From the NCBI GenBank assembly GCA_023548195.1, contig JAJHZJ010000014.1, positions 17,743,718 to 17,807,717 on the forward strand: a stretch of DNA of 64,000 nt. The letters are read 5' to 3'. Source of the DNA: Bettongia penicillata ogilbyi. Lineage: Eukaryota > Chordata > Mammalia > Diprotodontia > Potoroidae. The translations under genes were made by a program, and so were the position numbers. The notes beneath the pieces are model-generated. The model searched no databases, was not told the origin of the DNA, and was given only the letters and a program-made list of their open reading frames with translations. Shown in pieces: positions 12,640 to 24,929 of this stretch; the first letter of the stretch is position 1, and each line of letters starts with the position of its first letter.

Positions 12640-13260
12640 CTCAGGCTACATACCCCTTGAAGAGGACTCCTAGAGGCAGGGACAACTCTATGTCCCTTGC
12701 CAGCAGGAAGCAGTTTCAGAAGCTGAGACCTTTGTTCTTTACCCCAGGTTCAGACTCTGAGAACCTCCCTGAACTCCCCTTGAATTTTCCCACTTAACCT
12801 AGACTTTCATACTAAAATTTGTTGCTCTTGGCCTAGCCTGGCCTTCCATCATCTGTTACCTCTTGATTATCCCACCTGCCTCCCACCTAAGCCCTCCATT
12901 GTCTGACACCTCCTAATTGCCTCCAGTTGTTTCTCACCATTGATTACATCACTAGTTACCCCAGTCTCATCAAGGCCACCCATGAAAGATCTTCCCCTTG
13001 GATTTTCTTTATTTAAGTTTCATCTTGCCTCCATGAAGGCACTCAGATTTAATCCAGCTCTGATTCTGTCTAGCTGAGATTGTGTCTGGTCTGCTTGTTA
13101 ATACAAACATTACAAATGTTTAGGCTCCTTAAGAGTCTACCCAATATGGCAAATCTTTAATAAACTTTGTTTTTCTTTGGCTTTAAGAAAGCTTGTGTCA
13201 AATTTGAGCAGGATCTGATGTGTCAGTATTTCAGCGTCCCTACCACCTTGTATCTCAACA
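12640..13260 (+). mobile_element. LTR-like segment of the class I retroviral relic
   Basis: Downstream of the pol relic is a 'cagcaggaagcag' element like those near class I LTRs. It is followed by pyrimidine-rich sequence, a TATA-like 'ctttatttaag' near 13010, an AATAAA at about 13160 with a following TTTG/T-rich stretch, and an end in ...CAACA at 13260. This order (TATA box, then polyadenylation signal, then CA end) fits a 3' LTR. The 5' edge is uncertain and I could not find a clean TSD. Confidence 0.5.
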
Positions 13261-13945
13261 GAACTGCATGAATATCCAGAAGAAATGGATCAAAAGATAA
13301 AAGCTCTGAAGGAAAGAATTAGGTGCAGAAAAAGGTGCTTATAAGTAGTAAACTTGGGTAAAGCCAAGTAATGGACTCCCTAAATATTAGAATAGATCAA
13401 ACAGAAATTAATCACTACATCAGAGAGTAAAATTAAAACAAAATCATAAGGATTTAAAATATCTGATATTGCAAATAAATGCCCTGGAAAATAGGTCAAG
13501 AAGAGATTACTTGAGAATCAGCAGACTCACAAAAAACCATGATATTAAAAAAATGCTCAGACTCTATATTCAAGAAATCACAAATGAAAACTGCCCCATC
13601 TATTGAAAACTGAGGGCAAAGTGAAGATAGAAAGAATCCCATCAATCACCTCCTGAAAGAAATTCCAAATGTAAAGTTCCAGAAATGCCATAACCTAAAT
13701 CCAGAGTTTCATATCAAGGAAAAAATATTGCAAACATCCAGAAAGAAGTAGTTTAGGTACCAAGGTACAACAATCAGAATTGCACAAGACCTGCCATCTT
13801 CTACTATAAATAAAATAAGAGCTTGGAATGCACTACCCTAAAAAGCAAATGAAGAGGCTTAAAACATAGCATAACTTAACCTACAATGCTGAGTATAGTC
13901 CTACAAGGAAAAGAATGGATCTCTTTTGGAAGAGAGGTATTTCAA
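13261..13945 (+). pseudogene. L1 ORF1 relic abutting the LTR
   Basis: The plus strand carries an old ORF1: coiled-coil remnant (13261-13480), an RRM-like start ('aataggtcaagaagagattacttgag', about 13483), the 'aaaactgcccc' and 'caatcacctcctgaaagaaa' segments, and the C-terminal domain up to about 13945. It has many stops. Its 5' part is missing and is replaced by the LTR-like segment. Confidence 0.7.
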
Positions 13946-13984
13946 GTATAGCTGATGAAAAATTTATAGATGAGTGGGAATTAT

Positions 13985-14250
13985 TTTGTGTGGCTCCTGC
14001 ATTGTATTTATTTCCAATTGCATGTAAAAACAATTTGCAACATTCTTTTTAAAATTCTGAGTTCCAAATTCTCTCCTGCCCTCCTTCTCTTATCCCCTCA
14101 CTGAGATGGCTAGTAATTTGATATAGGTTATACATGTATGGTCATGAAAACATATTTCCACATTAGTTATGTTGTAAAAACACAGAAATCCCCCCCCCGC
14201 AAAAAAAACCCCAAGAAAAATAAAGTAAAAAAGTTTGTTTTAATCTGTAT
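13985..14250 (-). mobile_element. L1 3' end fragment
   Basis: An antisense L1 3' UTR: the 'attctgagttccaaattctctcc' terminal block near 14055 and the following 'aagatggctag...gatataggttatacatgta' segment match the other L1 3' ends in the window. Only about 265 bases survive. Confidence 0.75.
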
Positions 14251-14265
14251 AAAAAAAATTGATCA

Positions 14266-16005
14266 GTGGTGGGGAAGCGTCAAGATCGTGGAGAAAAAGC
14301 AGAGACTTCCCTTGAGCTCTCCCCTAAGCCCTGAAAATACCTGTAAAAATGATTCTAAACACATTCTAGAGCAATAAAACCCACAAAACGATAGAGAGAA
14401 ACAAATCTCCTCCCAAGACAACCTGGAAAGTGGACAGGAAGAATCAGGTTGGGAAAGGAGTCTATTCCAATGTAGGTAGAACCAGTACAGACTGGATGGG
14501 GTAGCTTTCAGGGGACTGAGTCATTGGCAGCTGTGGCAGTTTCCAGACTTCTCAACCCAAAAATGGTCAGTGGGAAAACTCTGTGGGGCTTTGGTGAAAG
14601 GGGAATGCACAGTCTTTCTGGGTCTGTCCCCAGTCACAACAGCAGCAGCAGCAGAAGCTGCTTCTGGAGCTCAGGGTCCACAGACCTTGGGGGATTGATT
14701 AGCTGACACAAAATCCCTGAAGGTTGGAACAGTACACCTACCCCTACCCCCAACCCCACTAGAAGCAGAGTACTACCTTGACAAAGAGTTAGAAAGTCAA
14801 GTGTTTGGCTAGGAAGATGAGTAAACATCACAAAAGTACTCAGACTGTAGAATCTTACTTTGATTATAAGGAAGATCAGGGCATATAGCCAAAGGAGGAC
14901 AACAGAGTCAAACTCCTATATCAAAGACTTCATGGTGAAACAAGTGATAGAGATGATCATATAAAAGGCTCTGCACAAACAAAATTAATGCAATTAAAAT
15001 AAGAAGGGAAATAGCTAACTAAAAATTGCTAAAGAAGGACCTGATTCATTTATGGTACAATTAAGAGCCATTGCTCAATAGATAAATAATCAAAGTATAT
15101 CAAGAAGCAATTCTTAAAGGAAGAAATCTAAGCTATCATCTGACACATGAAAAAAGGCCAAATCATTATTATTAGAGAAATGCAAAGTAAAGTAACTCTG
15201 TTTTCACGTCATGCCCTTCAGATTTCAGCGAAGACAGAAAATAAAAATGACAGATGTTGGAGGGGCTTTGTGAGGATAAACACAAATGCACTGTTAGTGG
15301 AATTGTGAAGTGGTCCAGGCATTCTGGAAATTAGTTTGGAATTATATCAAAAGTCATTAAACTCTTGCATACTCTTTGACCCAGAGATAATTATTATTAG
15401 TCCTGTATTTTAAAACAAAGAAAGAAGAAATGATCTCATGAATATGGAAATATTTATAGCAGCTCTTTTTGTTACAGCAAAACACTGGAAACAAAAGAGG
15501 AAACCATTAAGTAGAAAATGATTGAACAGATTATGGTATATAAATGCAATGGAGTATTATTGTGTTGTAGGAGATTACAAAAGGGATGATTTTAAAGGTA
15601 GCTGAATTCAAATACAGTGAGCAGAAATAGGAGAACAATATACAATAACAACATTGTAAAACATTTTTTGAAAGACTTAAAAGCTCTGATCAATGAAATA
15701 ATCAATGATAATTTTAGAAAATGGTGAAGCAGCTACTCTTGACTTGAGAGGAAGGGATAAATTTAATGTGCAGGAAAAGGCATACATTTTGGACATGACA
15801 TATACATATATACACATACAAATAACTACATACACATATGCATGTATGTACACATATATGTATACACATGCATACACATATATTTATTTTTCTTGTCTAT
15901 GTTTATCACTGCAAGGATTTTGTTTTTCTTTTATTCATTGGTGGGGAGTAATGGGGTTAAGGAGAGGAGGACTACAAAGAATGTTACCAAAATATAAAAA
16001 TAAAA
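14266..16005 (+). mobile_element. L1 N, internally deleted
   Basis: The plus strand starts with an L1-like 5' end ('gtcaagatcgtggag') and a ~700-bp 5' UTR (14266-14960) that differs in sequence from the other copies. It passes almost directly to the C-terminal part of ORF2 (14990-15560, recognisable by the 'tactctttgacccagagata' block at 15371) and a 3' UTR with a microsatellite. ORF1 and most of ORF2 are missing. Both ends being kept makes this an internally deleted copy. It is from an older subfamily and no reading frame survives. Confidence 0.65.
15797..15885. repeat. (CATA)n-like microsatellite
   Basis: Imperfect CATA/TATA/CACA tetranucleotides within the 3' UTR of L1 N. Open frames on both strands here are repeat-coded. 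Confidence 0.85.
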
Positions 16006-17929
16006 GTCATGAGGCAGATAAAAGAAAATATGCATAAGGAAAAAGAATGACATTCAAAAAAAATACAATTAGGATAATCTTGAATTTTTGATAGCCTCTT
16101 AAAAAAGATTGATGATTTTTTATACAATCAATTTTTTTCTGTTGCATAGTATATGTAGAAATGCTTATTATTTAGGTACAGAAATGAAAGAATTAAAATA
16201 TAAAAGCAATTTATTGCCAAAACATGAAAAATATTTCTGGAAATATTTTCTTTGCCAACATATTCTGTGTGTATACTTTTAAGATTCAATTTCAATTTTT
16301 CAATGTCATGACATTTGCAGCAGAAGTATCCATAAAAAGAAAATATAACTATATTTCTTTTGTTCCAATATTTATGCATCCCAAATATATGTGTGTATAT
16401 GTGTACATACATATATATTAGCATATTTCCTAGAATTGCCTCTTTCTTTGTGTATTTCTGTTACTTAAACCACCTCTAATTTCTTTCCTTATACTGGTTT
16501 CAACTGCTCCTCAAATCAATTATCTGGCACAAAGGAGTAGTCTTTAACTTTTTACAAAATGAGACAACAAAAGACTTAAAACAATTAATTTTGAATTGTT
16601 GCTGAAAAATTAAATAATTATCATTAATCTTTCTTAAGTTATTAGGAATTTTTACATGGATTTTTTTTTGAAAAAGCAAATTTATTAAAATACACTTCAA
16701 AAATTTATTCACACTAACCTCAAAACAAAATGAATGGCTTTAAGAAATATAACTATTTTTGGAGTACTTCTAACTTTCACACATTTTTTAAAAAGTTGAA
16801 TTTATATACCACATAGTCCAAAGTAGCAAGCAGAGTGCTATAACCCAACTCATCTGTGTCATAAGCCTAAGGTGACTGATGGTGGCAGTAAGATTCAACA
16901 TCAATTCAAATTTGATCTTGTTTTGTGCATAACATATTAAATGATAACTGGACAACATTTATTGTTATCTGTATTGAATTTATTGCTTTGATCTTGCTTT
17001 TGTTAACTTTGGGTTAAATTTGTTTTTGTTCAAAAAAAGTGAATGCATTCTTGCAGGAATTATATATGAAAACATCCAGTAATTTTGGACTTTGCTTCAT
17101 AATGAGTTTTATGCCCTTACTTAAGGATATTTGGGAAAACCTGATCATTTGAAAGTGACCCAAATTATAATCATTAAATAATTGGTTTCTTGGAGAGTTT
17201 TATTTAATTTATTTAATCCGTGGCAGAATTTGTGCTGTTACGCAACTTGTCCTCTTCTGAGCTGTAAGTCTTCCCATAAAGATAGGAAAACATAAACAAC
17301 AAGACAAAACCACTTTTAGGACTACATGAAAAAAAGGTGATCAGTCAACACAGTAACATAAACTGCCAATGAAAAGAATGAATCAAATGTCTCTCTTTCT
17401 GATACTTGGGAAAATATTCAGCAAATCTCATAGTTTCCCCTAACAGAGTACGGGTGAAATACTAGTAACATGGGAAGAACATTAATTTTAATAACAATGT
17501 TTTAAAATATTGTGCTTAATATATTGTGGCACCACAATAAAGAATATTATAACCACATTATTTATACACCAACTATGCAAATTTTCCAAAATTTCAACCT
17601 CCCAAATACATAGTTGAACACAAAAGGATGCCCTTTTCTATCCCCACCATTAGAGGATATATATTCAACCGTTTAGAAATTTTAGCTAACCCATTGGTTT
17701 TAAGAAAATCTTCTTCTACCCATAATGTTGACAGCTGATGTAGACAGTATAATTTAGTACTTATTAGTTTCTGTGATTATGAGTGTAATTGAAAAAAACA
17801 AAATTTTTGCTACCCCAACCAGCTTACACTTACTTCTTTTGCTTAATGATAGCAGCTACTACCTGTATGGTCTGTTTCCATTGATCTTCATATTATAGTA
17901 GAGACATCTCTTTAAGTGGTCCTCTCCTT
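16006..17929. other. Unique AT-rich region
   Basis: About 1.9 kb with no repeat or gene I can recognise on either strand. Short open frames at 16128-16424 and 16500-16712 are low in complexity and look like AT-rich chance frames. It is one of the few stretches where host regulatory sequence could sit. Confidence 0.5.
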
Positions 17930-18371
17930 TCTTTTTATTAATTTTTTTTACTAAAATGATTTATTTATTTTAAACATTATTTTCTTTTTAAATTTTGAGT
18001 TCCAAATTTTCTTACTCCCTCTCACTCCAGCCCCACCCATCAAGAAAGCAAGCAAAATATCAATTAAGCAAGTGAAATCATGTAAAGCACATTTCCATAT
18101 TAGCCACATTTTCTAAAAAGGAAGAAAAAAAGTGAAAAATTATACTTCAATTTGCATTCAGTCTATCAGTTTTCTCTCTGGCATTTTTTCATCAAGAGTT
18201 CTTTGAAATTGTCTTAGATCACTGTATTGATCAGACTAGTCAAGGCTTTCATAATTGCTCATCATTACAACATTGCTGTTACTGTTTGCAGTGATCTTCT
18301 GGTTCTTTTCAATTCACTTTGCATCAGTCATAGAGGTTGCACCATGTTTTTCTGAAGCCACCCCCTCATAA
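17930..18371 (-). mobile_element. L1 3' UTR and ORF2 end (part of a deleted L1)
   Basis: Antisense L1 3' end from the A-rich tail (about 17930-17985) through the 'aattttgagttccaaatttt' block to the last part of ORF2 near 18365. It continues, after a short SINE piece, into the inter-ORF region of the same orientation at 18421. Confidence 0.75.
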
Positions 18372-18420
18372 TATCTTATAGACTCTGGGCCTGGCACTCT
18401 ATCCATTGTGCCACCTAGGT
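18372..18420 (-). repeat. SINE tRNA-like head at an L1 deletion junction
   Basis: On the minus strand these ~48 bases read 'acctaggtggcacaatgg' and on to 'gcccagagtc', the 5' head (A-box region) of the marsupial tRNA-derived SINE. The SINE body and tail are absent, which is odd because SINEs are usually 5' truncated rather than 3' truncated. Confidence 0.7.
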
Positions 18421-18968
18421 GTGTATTTCCCTCCATTCCATTTTCTTCTGTCTATTCTTTTCTCCTTTTCTCCTGTCCTTCATCAAAAGTTTATTTTGCT
18501 TCTAACCACTATCTCCCTTAATCTGTCCTCTCTTTTATCATCCCCCCTTTCTCTTAACACCTTCCCCTCCTATTACCCTATTGCATAAGTTACATTTCTA
18601 AACACAACCCTATGTGTATGTATTTGTACACACACGCACACACACACACACAGGCACATTCTTTCCTCTTTGAACCACTTCAGAGGAGAAGAAAGTTTAA
18701 GCATTGCCTACACTCCTTCCACTTTTTCCTTCACTACAAAAACTCTTCCTTCTGTGCCTCTTTTATGTGAGAAAACTTTCCCCATTCTACCTCTCTTTTT
18801 TTCCTTTCTCCCAGGATATTCTTCTTTCTCTCTTACGCCATTTTTTGGAGATCATTTCAACACAATTGACTCACATTTATTCCCTCTGTCTATGTAAACT
18901 CCTTTTAACTGCCTTAATAAGGATGAAGTTCTTAGAGTTACATGTATTTTCATCCCATATAAGAATGC
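18421..18968 (-). mobile_element. L1 inter-ORF region (part of a deleted L1)
   Basis: Pyrimidine-rich on the plus strand (purine-rich in L1 sense). It matches the inter-ORF regions at 24300-24900, 47940-48650 and 59360-59870 in block order, including the 'ctgccttaataaggatgaag' block near the end. A CA microsatellite lies inside (18625-18653). With 17930-18371 it makes an L1 lacking the whole of ORF2 except its end. Confidence 0.7.
18625..18653. repeat. (CA)n microsatellite
   Basis: A short, slightly interrupted CA run in the L1 inter-ORF region. Confidence 0.9.
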
Positions 18969-19084
18969 CCTGGAACTGACACAGAATTGCGAGTGGAAAA
19001 CAGATGGGCATATAAAGAAGAGTTGTCAATCTGTGATAGCTGTACCCAGTGCCAGCAAAGGGTTCCTTTGAATCTATTTCTTTT

Positions 19085-22000
19085 GTTTGTTTTAATAGCA
19101 TTTTATTCCCCCCTTGATACATGTCAATAAAATTTTTAGCATTCATTTTTACAACATTTTGAGTTCCAAACTTTCTCTTGCCTTCCCCTTCCCTTTTCTG
19201 AAAATGGCAGGCAGTTTGATATAGGTTATGAGAGTACTATCATGTAAAAATATTTCCATATTATTCACAGCTGTGAAAGAAATAACAGAAGAAAACACAA
19301 GAAAGAATAAAGTGGAAAAAATGCTTTGATCTGCAATCAGAGTCCACCATGTCTTTATCTGGAAATGGATAGCATTTTCCTTTGTGAGTCCTTTGTATTT
19401 GGCTTGGATCATTGTGTTACTAAGAAGAGCTGAGGTAGTTGATCATGACACGATCTTGCTGACACTGTGTACAATGTTTTCCTGGTTCCACTCATTTCAC
19501 TTTGCATTAGTTCATACAAAGTCTTTCTAGGATTTTCTGAAATCTACCTGTTCATCATTTGTTATTGCACATTAGCGTTCCATTGTATTCATATATCACT
19601 GCCCCAATTGATGAGCATCCCCTCAATTTCCAATATTTACCTCCATGAAATGGGCTACTATAAATATTTTTGCATGTGTAAGTCTTTTGTGCTTTTTAAT
19701 GATCTCTTTGGGATATAGAATTAGTAGTGGTATTGCTGGATCAAAAGGTAATACACAGTTTGGTTGCCCTTTGGGTATAGCTCCAAATTATTCTCCAGAA
19801 TGTTTGGATCAGTTCACGATCCACCTGTTCCAATTTTCCCACATCTCCAACATTTATCATTTTCCTTTTTTATCATAATCAAAGGTGATTTAGAGCATTT
19901 CTTTATATGCCTATTGATAACATTAATTTCTTCATCCGAAAATTGCTTATTCGTATCCTTTGACCATTTATCAACAGGAATATAGCTTGTATTCTTTTAA
20001 ATTTGACTCACCTCTCTATATTAGAGAAAAGAGACTTTTTCAGAGATAGTTGCTGTAAAGTTTGCTTCTCAGCTTTCTGTTTTCCTTCTAATCTTTGTTG
20101 CATGAGTTTTGTTTTTAAAAAAGCTTTTTACTTTAATATAATCAAATTCATTTTGTAATGATTTCTATCTCTTGTTTGGTTATGAATTCTTCCCCTCATC
20201 ATAGATCTAACAGATAGACTGTTCCTTGCTCTTCTAATTTGCTTTTCCTATCACCCTTTATGTAGAAATCATATACCCATTTTTACCTTTTCTTGGTATA
20301 CAGTGTGAGATATTGGTCTACACCTAGTTTGTGTCCCATTGTTTTCCAGTGTTGCTAGCAGTTTTTTTTGTCAAATAGTGAGTTTTTGTATCAAAATCTG
20401 GGGTCTTTGGGCTTATCAAATACTAGGTTACTACAGTCATTAATTTCTTTGTCTTGTGTACTTAATCTACGCCACTGATCCACCACTCTTTTTCCTAGTC
20501 AGTACCAGATAGTTTTGATGATTTACAGCTTCGTAATATAGCTTGAGATCTGGCATTACTAGGCCACCTTCCTTTGTTTCATTTTCTTTTCATTAATTCC
20601 CTTGATATTAGTGACCTTTTGTTCTTCCAGATGAATTTTATTGCTGTTTTATGTAGTTCTATAAAATAATTTTTGGTGATTTGATTGGTATAGCTGAATA
20701 AGTAAATTAGTTTTGGCAGAGTTATCATTCTCATTATATTAGTTCAGCCTATTCATGAGCAATTAGTATTTTTGAAATTGTTTCAATCTGTCTTTATTTG
20801 TGTGAAAATTGTTTTGTAATTGTACTCACATAGTTCCTGGGTTGGCACTGACAGGTAGACTCCCAAATAGTTTATATTGTTTACAGTTATTTTAAATAGA
20901 ATTTCTCTTTCTATCGTCTGTTACTGGTCTCTATTGGTTATATAAGGAAATGGTGATGATTTATGTGGGTTTATCTTATATCAAGCAACTTTACTAAAGT
21001 TGTTAAATATTTCAAGTAATTATTAGCTGATTCTCTAGAATTCTCAAAGGATAACTATTGAATTGCCTGTAAAGAGTGATAGTTGTTTTCTCATTGTTGC
21101 CTATTCTAATTCTTTCAGTATCTTTTTCATCTCTTATTGCTAGAATTAAAATTTCTAGTGCTATATTGAATAATAGTGGTGATAATGGGCATTTTTGCTT
21201 TGCCTCTGATTTTATTGGGGAGATTACTGCCTTATCCCCATCACAGATAATGTTTTCTGATAATTTCAGATAGATACTGCTTATCATTTTAAGGAAAATT
21301 CCATTTATTCATATGCTCTCTAATTTTTAATAGGAATGGGTACTATATTTTATGAAAAGCTTTTTATGTATATATTGAGATAATCATATGATTTGTATTG
21401 GCTTTGTTATTGATGTGGTAAACAATATTGATAATTTTCCTAATATTGAATCAATTCTCTGTTACTAGTATAAATCCTACCTGGTCATAGTGTATAATCC
21501 TTGTGATATAGAGTTGTAATCCCCTTTATAGTTTTTTGTTTAAAATTTTTGCATAAATATTCATTAGGGAAATTTGTCTATAATTTTCTTTCTTTGTTTT
21601 AGTTCTTCCTGGTTTAGGAATTAGCTCCATATGTCATATAAGGAGTTTGATAGGACTCCATTTATTTCTCCAAATAGTTTAGATAGTACTTGAATTAATG
21701 ATTTTTAAAAGGTTGTGAGAATTAACTCATGAACTCATCTGGCCCCAAGGATTTTTTCCTAAGGCCAGATAGTTAAGGGCTGGTTAAATTTATTCCTCTA
21801 AAATGGGGTGATTTAGACATTTTATTTCCTAATCTGTTAATCTAGGTAATTTATATTGTAAAAATTCACCCTTTCCATTCAGATTGCCAGATTTATTGGC
21901 ATATAATTTTGCAAAATATTTCCTGATGATTGCTTTAACCTTATCTTCATTAGTGGGGAATCTCACCTTTTTCATTTTTGATGCTGGATATATGATTTTT

Positions 22001-22617
22001 CTTTCTTATTTTTAATCAAATTAACTAAAGGCTTATCTGTCTTGTTGGTTTTTCATAAAGTCACCTCCTAGATTTATTCATTAATTCAATATTTTTTAAA
22101 ATTTTCCATCAAATTAATCACAACTTTGATTTTCAAGATTTCCAATTTGTTGTTCAATTGGGGATTTTTAATTTGTTCTTTTTATAGTTTTTTTAGTTGC
22201 ATGCCCATTTCAATTATTTTTCTTTTTCCACTTTGATGATGTAAAAATTTAGAGAAATAAAATTTCCCCTAAGTATTGCTTTGGTTGCATCCCATAACTT
22301 TTGGGATGTTGTCTCATTGTTGTCATTTTCTTTAGTGAAATTACTTATTATGTTTATGATTTGTTCTTTGATCCATATATTTTTTTCAGGATTGATTATT
22401 TAGTTTCCAATGAATTTTTAATCAATATTTCAATTTCCCTTTGTTGAATGAATGGTCCAAAAAATACACTTGCAATATCTGCCTTTTTATATGTGATTTT
22501 GAGGTTTTTAACATCCTATTACATCCTCAATTTTTGTGTAGGTGCCATGTGCTGCTGAGAAAAATTCCTTTCTGTAACCTTTCAGTTTTCTCCAAAGGTT
22601 TGTCATATGTAACTTTT
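19085..22617 (-). mobile_element. L1 C, 3' portion (split by L1 D)
   Basis: On the minus strand this holds the end of the endonuclease (about 22617-22500), the linker, reverse transcriptase, C-terminal region and 3' UTR to an A-rich tail near 19085. ORF2 breaks off at 22617 in the codons just before the '..RKFNG' equivalent; the immediately preceding endonuclease codons lie 4.4 kb away at 27067-27297. The two parts join in register when L1 D is removed. There is no ORF1; the element is 5' truncated in the endonuclease. Confidence 0.75.
19480..22617 (-). pseudogene. ORF2 of L1 C (broken)
   Basis: RT palm sequence survives best at 21012-21287: ...SSIYLKLS..., then CPLSPLLFNIALEIL, the standard L1 RT segment before the catalytic motif. 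The catalytic FADD-type motif itself is destroyed (LYRQF in the frame). The rest is recognisable only in pieces and full of stops. Confidence 0.75.
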
Positions 22618-22627
22618 CCTTTTTTTT

Positions 22628-22661
22628 GGACTCTTTGTGACCTCATTTGAGGTTTTCTTTG
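22628..22661 (-). repeat. SINE/RTE-type 3' tail attached to L1 D
   Basis: The 34 bases match, on the minus strand, the terminal 'ccaagaaaacc..aaatg.ggtcac.aagagtc' block of the RTE-tailed marsupial SINEs seen at 36410-36632 and 44170-44425. It sits between the L1 D 3' end and the A-run next to the target-site duplication, so it was part of the inserted molecule or landed exactly at its end. Confidence 0.65.
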
Positions 22662-23159
22662 TTTATTTTTATAATTAATTTGCTTTCAGTTTTCAACAAT
22701 TACTTTCTTAAGTTTCAAATATTTTCTCCTCCCCCTTCTTCCTCATGGTGGCATGCAATCATATATAGGCTCTACACATACATGTTTATTAATCACATTT
22801 TCACATTAGTCATGTTGCATAGAAGAATTAAAATGAATGGGAGAAAACATGAGAAAAACCAAACCTAAACAAAATGTTCCAACTCCATAGTTCTTTCTCT
22901 GGATATGGATAGCATTTTGCATCAAGAGTCCTTTGGACATGTTTTAGGTCCTTGGATTTCTGTGAAGGGTCAAGTTTATCAGAAACAGTCCTCACACACT
23001 GTGGCTGTTACTGTGTGTGATATTCTCCTGGATCTGCTCACTTCACTCAGTATCAGTTCATATAAGTTTTTCAGGATTTTCTGAAACCATCCTGCTTGTC
23101 ATTTCTTATACCACAATAGCATTCCATCACAATCATATATCACAACTTGTTTAGTCATT

Positions 23160-24290
23160 CCTCAATTAGTAGGCATCCCCTTGATTTCCAGTTTTTGACC
23201 ACCACAAAATAAAGCTGCTATAAATATATTTTGTACATGTGGGTCCTTTCCCTATTTTTATAATCTCTTTGGGATACAGCCCAAGGAAAACTGTTGCCCT
23301 TTGGGCAAAGTTCCAAATTACCCTCCAGAATGGTTGGATCAGCTCACAGTGAATTAGTGTTCCAACTCTCCCACATCTTCTCCAACATTTATCCTCTTCC
23401 TCTTTTGTCATGTTAGCCAATCTGATAGGTGTGACTGAATTGTTTTGATTTGTATCTCTCTCATCAGTAGTGATTTAGAGCATTTTTTCATATGCCTATA
23501 GATAGCTCTGATTTCTTCCTCTAAAAACTGCCTGTTGATATCCTTTGACTGTTTATCAATTGGGGAATGACTTGCATTCTTGTAATTTTGATTTGGTTCT
23601 CTATATATTTCTGAAATCAAGCCTTTCTCAGAGACACTAGTTGTAAAAATTCTTCCCCAGTTTTATGCTTCCCTCTTAGTCTTGGTTGCATTGGATTAGT
23701 TTGTGCAAAAACTTTTCAATTTTATGTAATCAAAATTATCCAGTTTTCATTTCATAATGTCCTCTATCTCTTATTTGTTAATAAATTTCTCCCTTCTCCA
23801 TAAATCTGACAAATAAAGTATTCTTTGCTTCCCTAATTTGTTTATAGCATCAGTCTTTAAACCTAGATCATGTACCCATGTGGACTTTATTCTGGTATAC
23901 AGTGTCAGGCATTGGTCTATGCCCAGTTTCTGCCACACTATTTTTCAGTTTTCCCAGCAGCTTTTGTAAAACAATGAATTCTTATCACAGAAGGTGGGGT
24001 CCTTGGGAGTATCAAACAATATACTGCTATAATAATTGACTACAGTGTCTTGTGTACCTAACCTATTCCACTAATCTATGCCTTTTAGCAGGGTATAATT
24101 TCCTTCCTTATCTCTTTTGAGTAGATATATTTTTGCTTTTGGTTTGTCTGAGATTAGCGTTGCTCTCCCTGTTTTTTTTTTAATATCAGTTAAAGCATAA
24201 TATATTCTACTCCAGCCTTTTACCTTTACTCTGTGTATATCCCCCCTTTTCAAATGTGTTTCTTGTTTAAACAACATACTGTAGGATAAT
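23160..24290 (-). pseudogene. ORF2 remnant of L1 D (endonuclease start fused to C-terminus)
   Basis: From 24277 the frame gives the L1 endonuclease segment QETHLKRGD (with the conserved E of that block) and ends ...GNYTLLKG. It is then joined near 24083 to sequence that in intact ORF2 lies far downstream (the 'RLGTQD' region). The end of the endonuclease and the whole RT core are missing. Further down, a CWRRCGRVGTLIHC block marks the C-terminal cysteine-rich motif, with a deletion of the WWSC part. Confidence 0.75.
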
Positions 24291-24929
24291 GGTTTTTAAT
24301 CCATTCTGCTATCTGCTTCACTTTTATGAGAGAGCTCATCCCATTCACATTCACAGTTATGAATACTATCTGTGTCTTTCCATTCAATTCTCTCTTCCTG
24401 CCCTGCTGTCCCGTTTATGCTTTTATTTCTCTCTTTTCCTCCTCAAGAGTTTTAATTTGGACCATGACCTAGCTCAGTCTTCCCACCCTTCTATCAGCCC
24501 CCCTTTCCCTTTCTTTCCTCCCCTTTAATCACCCTTCCCTTTTCTTTCTCCTTTTCCCTTCTACTGCCTGTAGTGCAAGTTGGATTTGTATAGTTAACTG
24601 AGTATGTTCTACCTTCCTTGAACCAAATCAGGTCAGAGTAAAGCTTAAACAATGCTCATCTCCCTCTCTTCTTTCCCTCTACTATATGTTTTTTGTGCCT
24701 CTTCATGTGAGGTAATTTACCCCTTTCTGCCTCCTCCTTTCCTCTCTCCCTTTGCACACTTTAATTAGGTATTTTTATCATCACATCAGTTAATTTATAC
24801 TCACACCCTGTATGTATATACTCTTGAAATGTCATACTAAATATACAATTCTAAATATTAAAAAGTATTATTCTCCCATATAGGGATGTATACAATTTGC
24901 CCATATTCAGTAACATTTTTCCCTTGTTT

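Noticed and set aside
14636..14656. Short CAG run that could suggest a polyglutamine exon
   Set aside because: Only five units, located in the 5' UTR of L1 N, with no surrounding exon structure.
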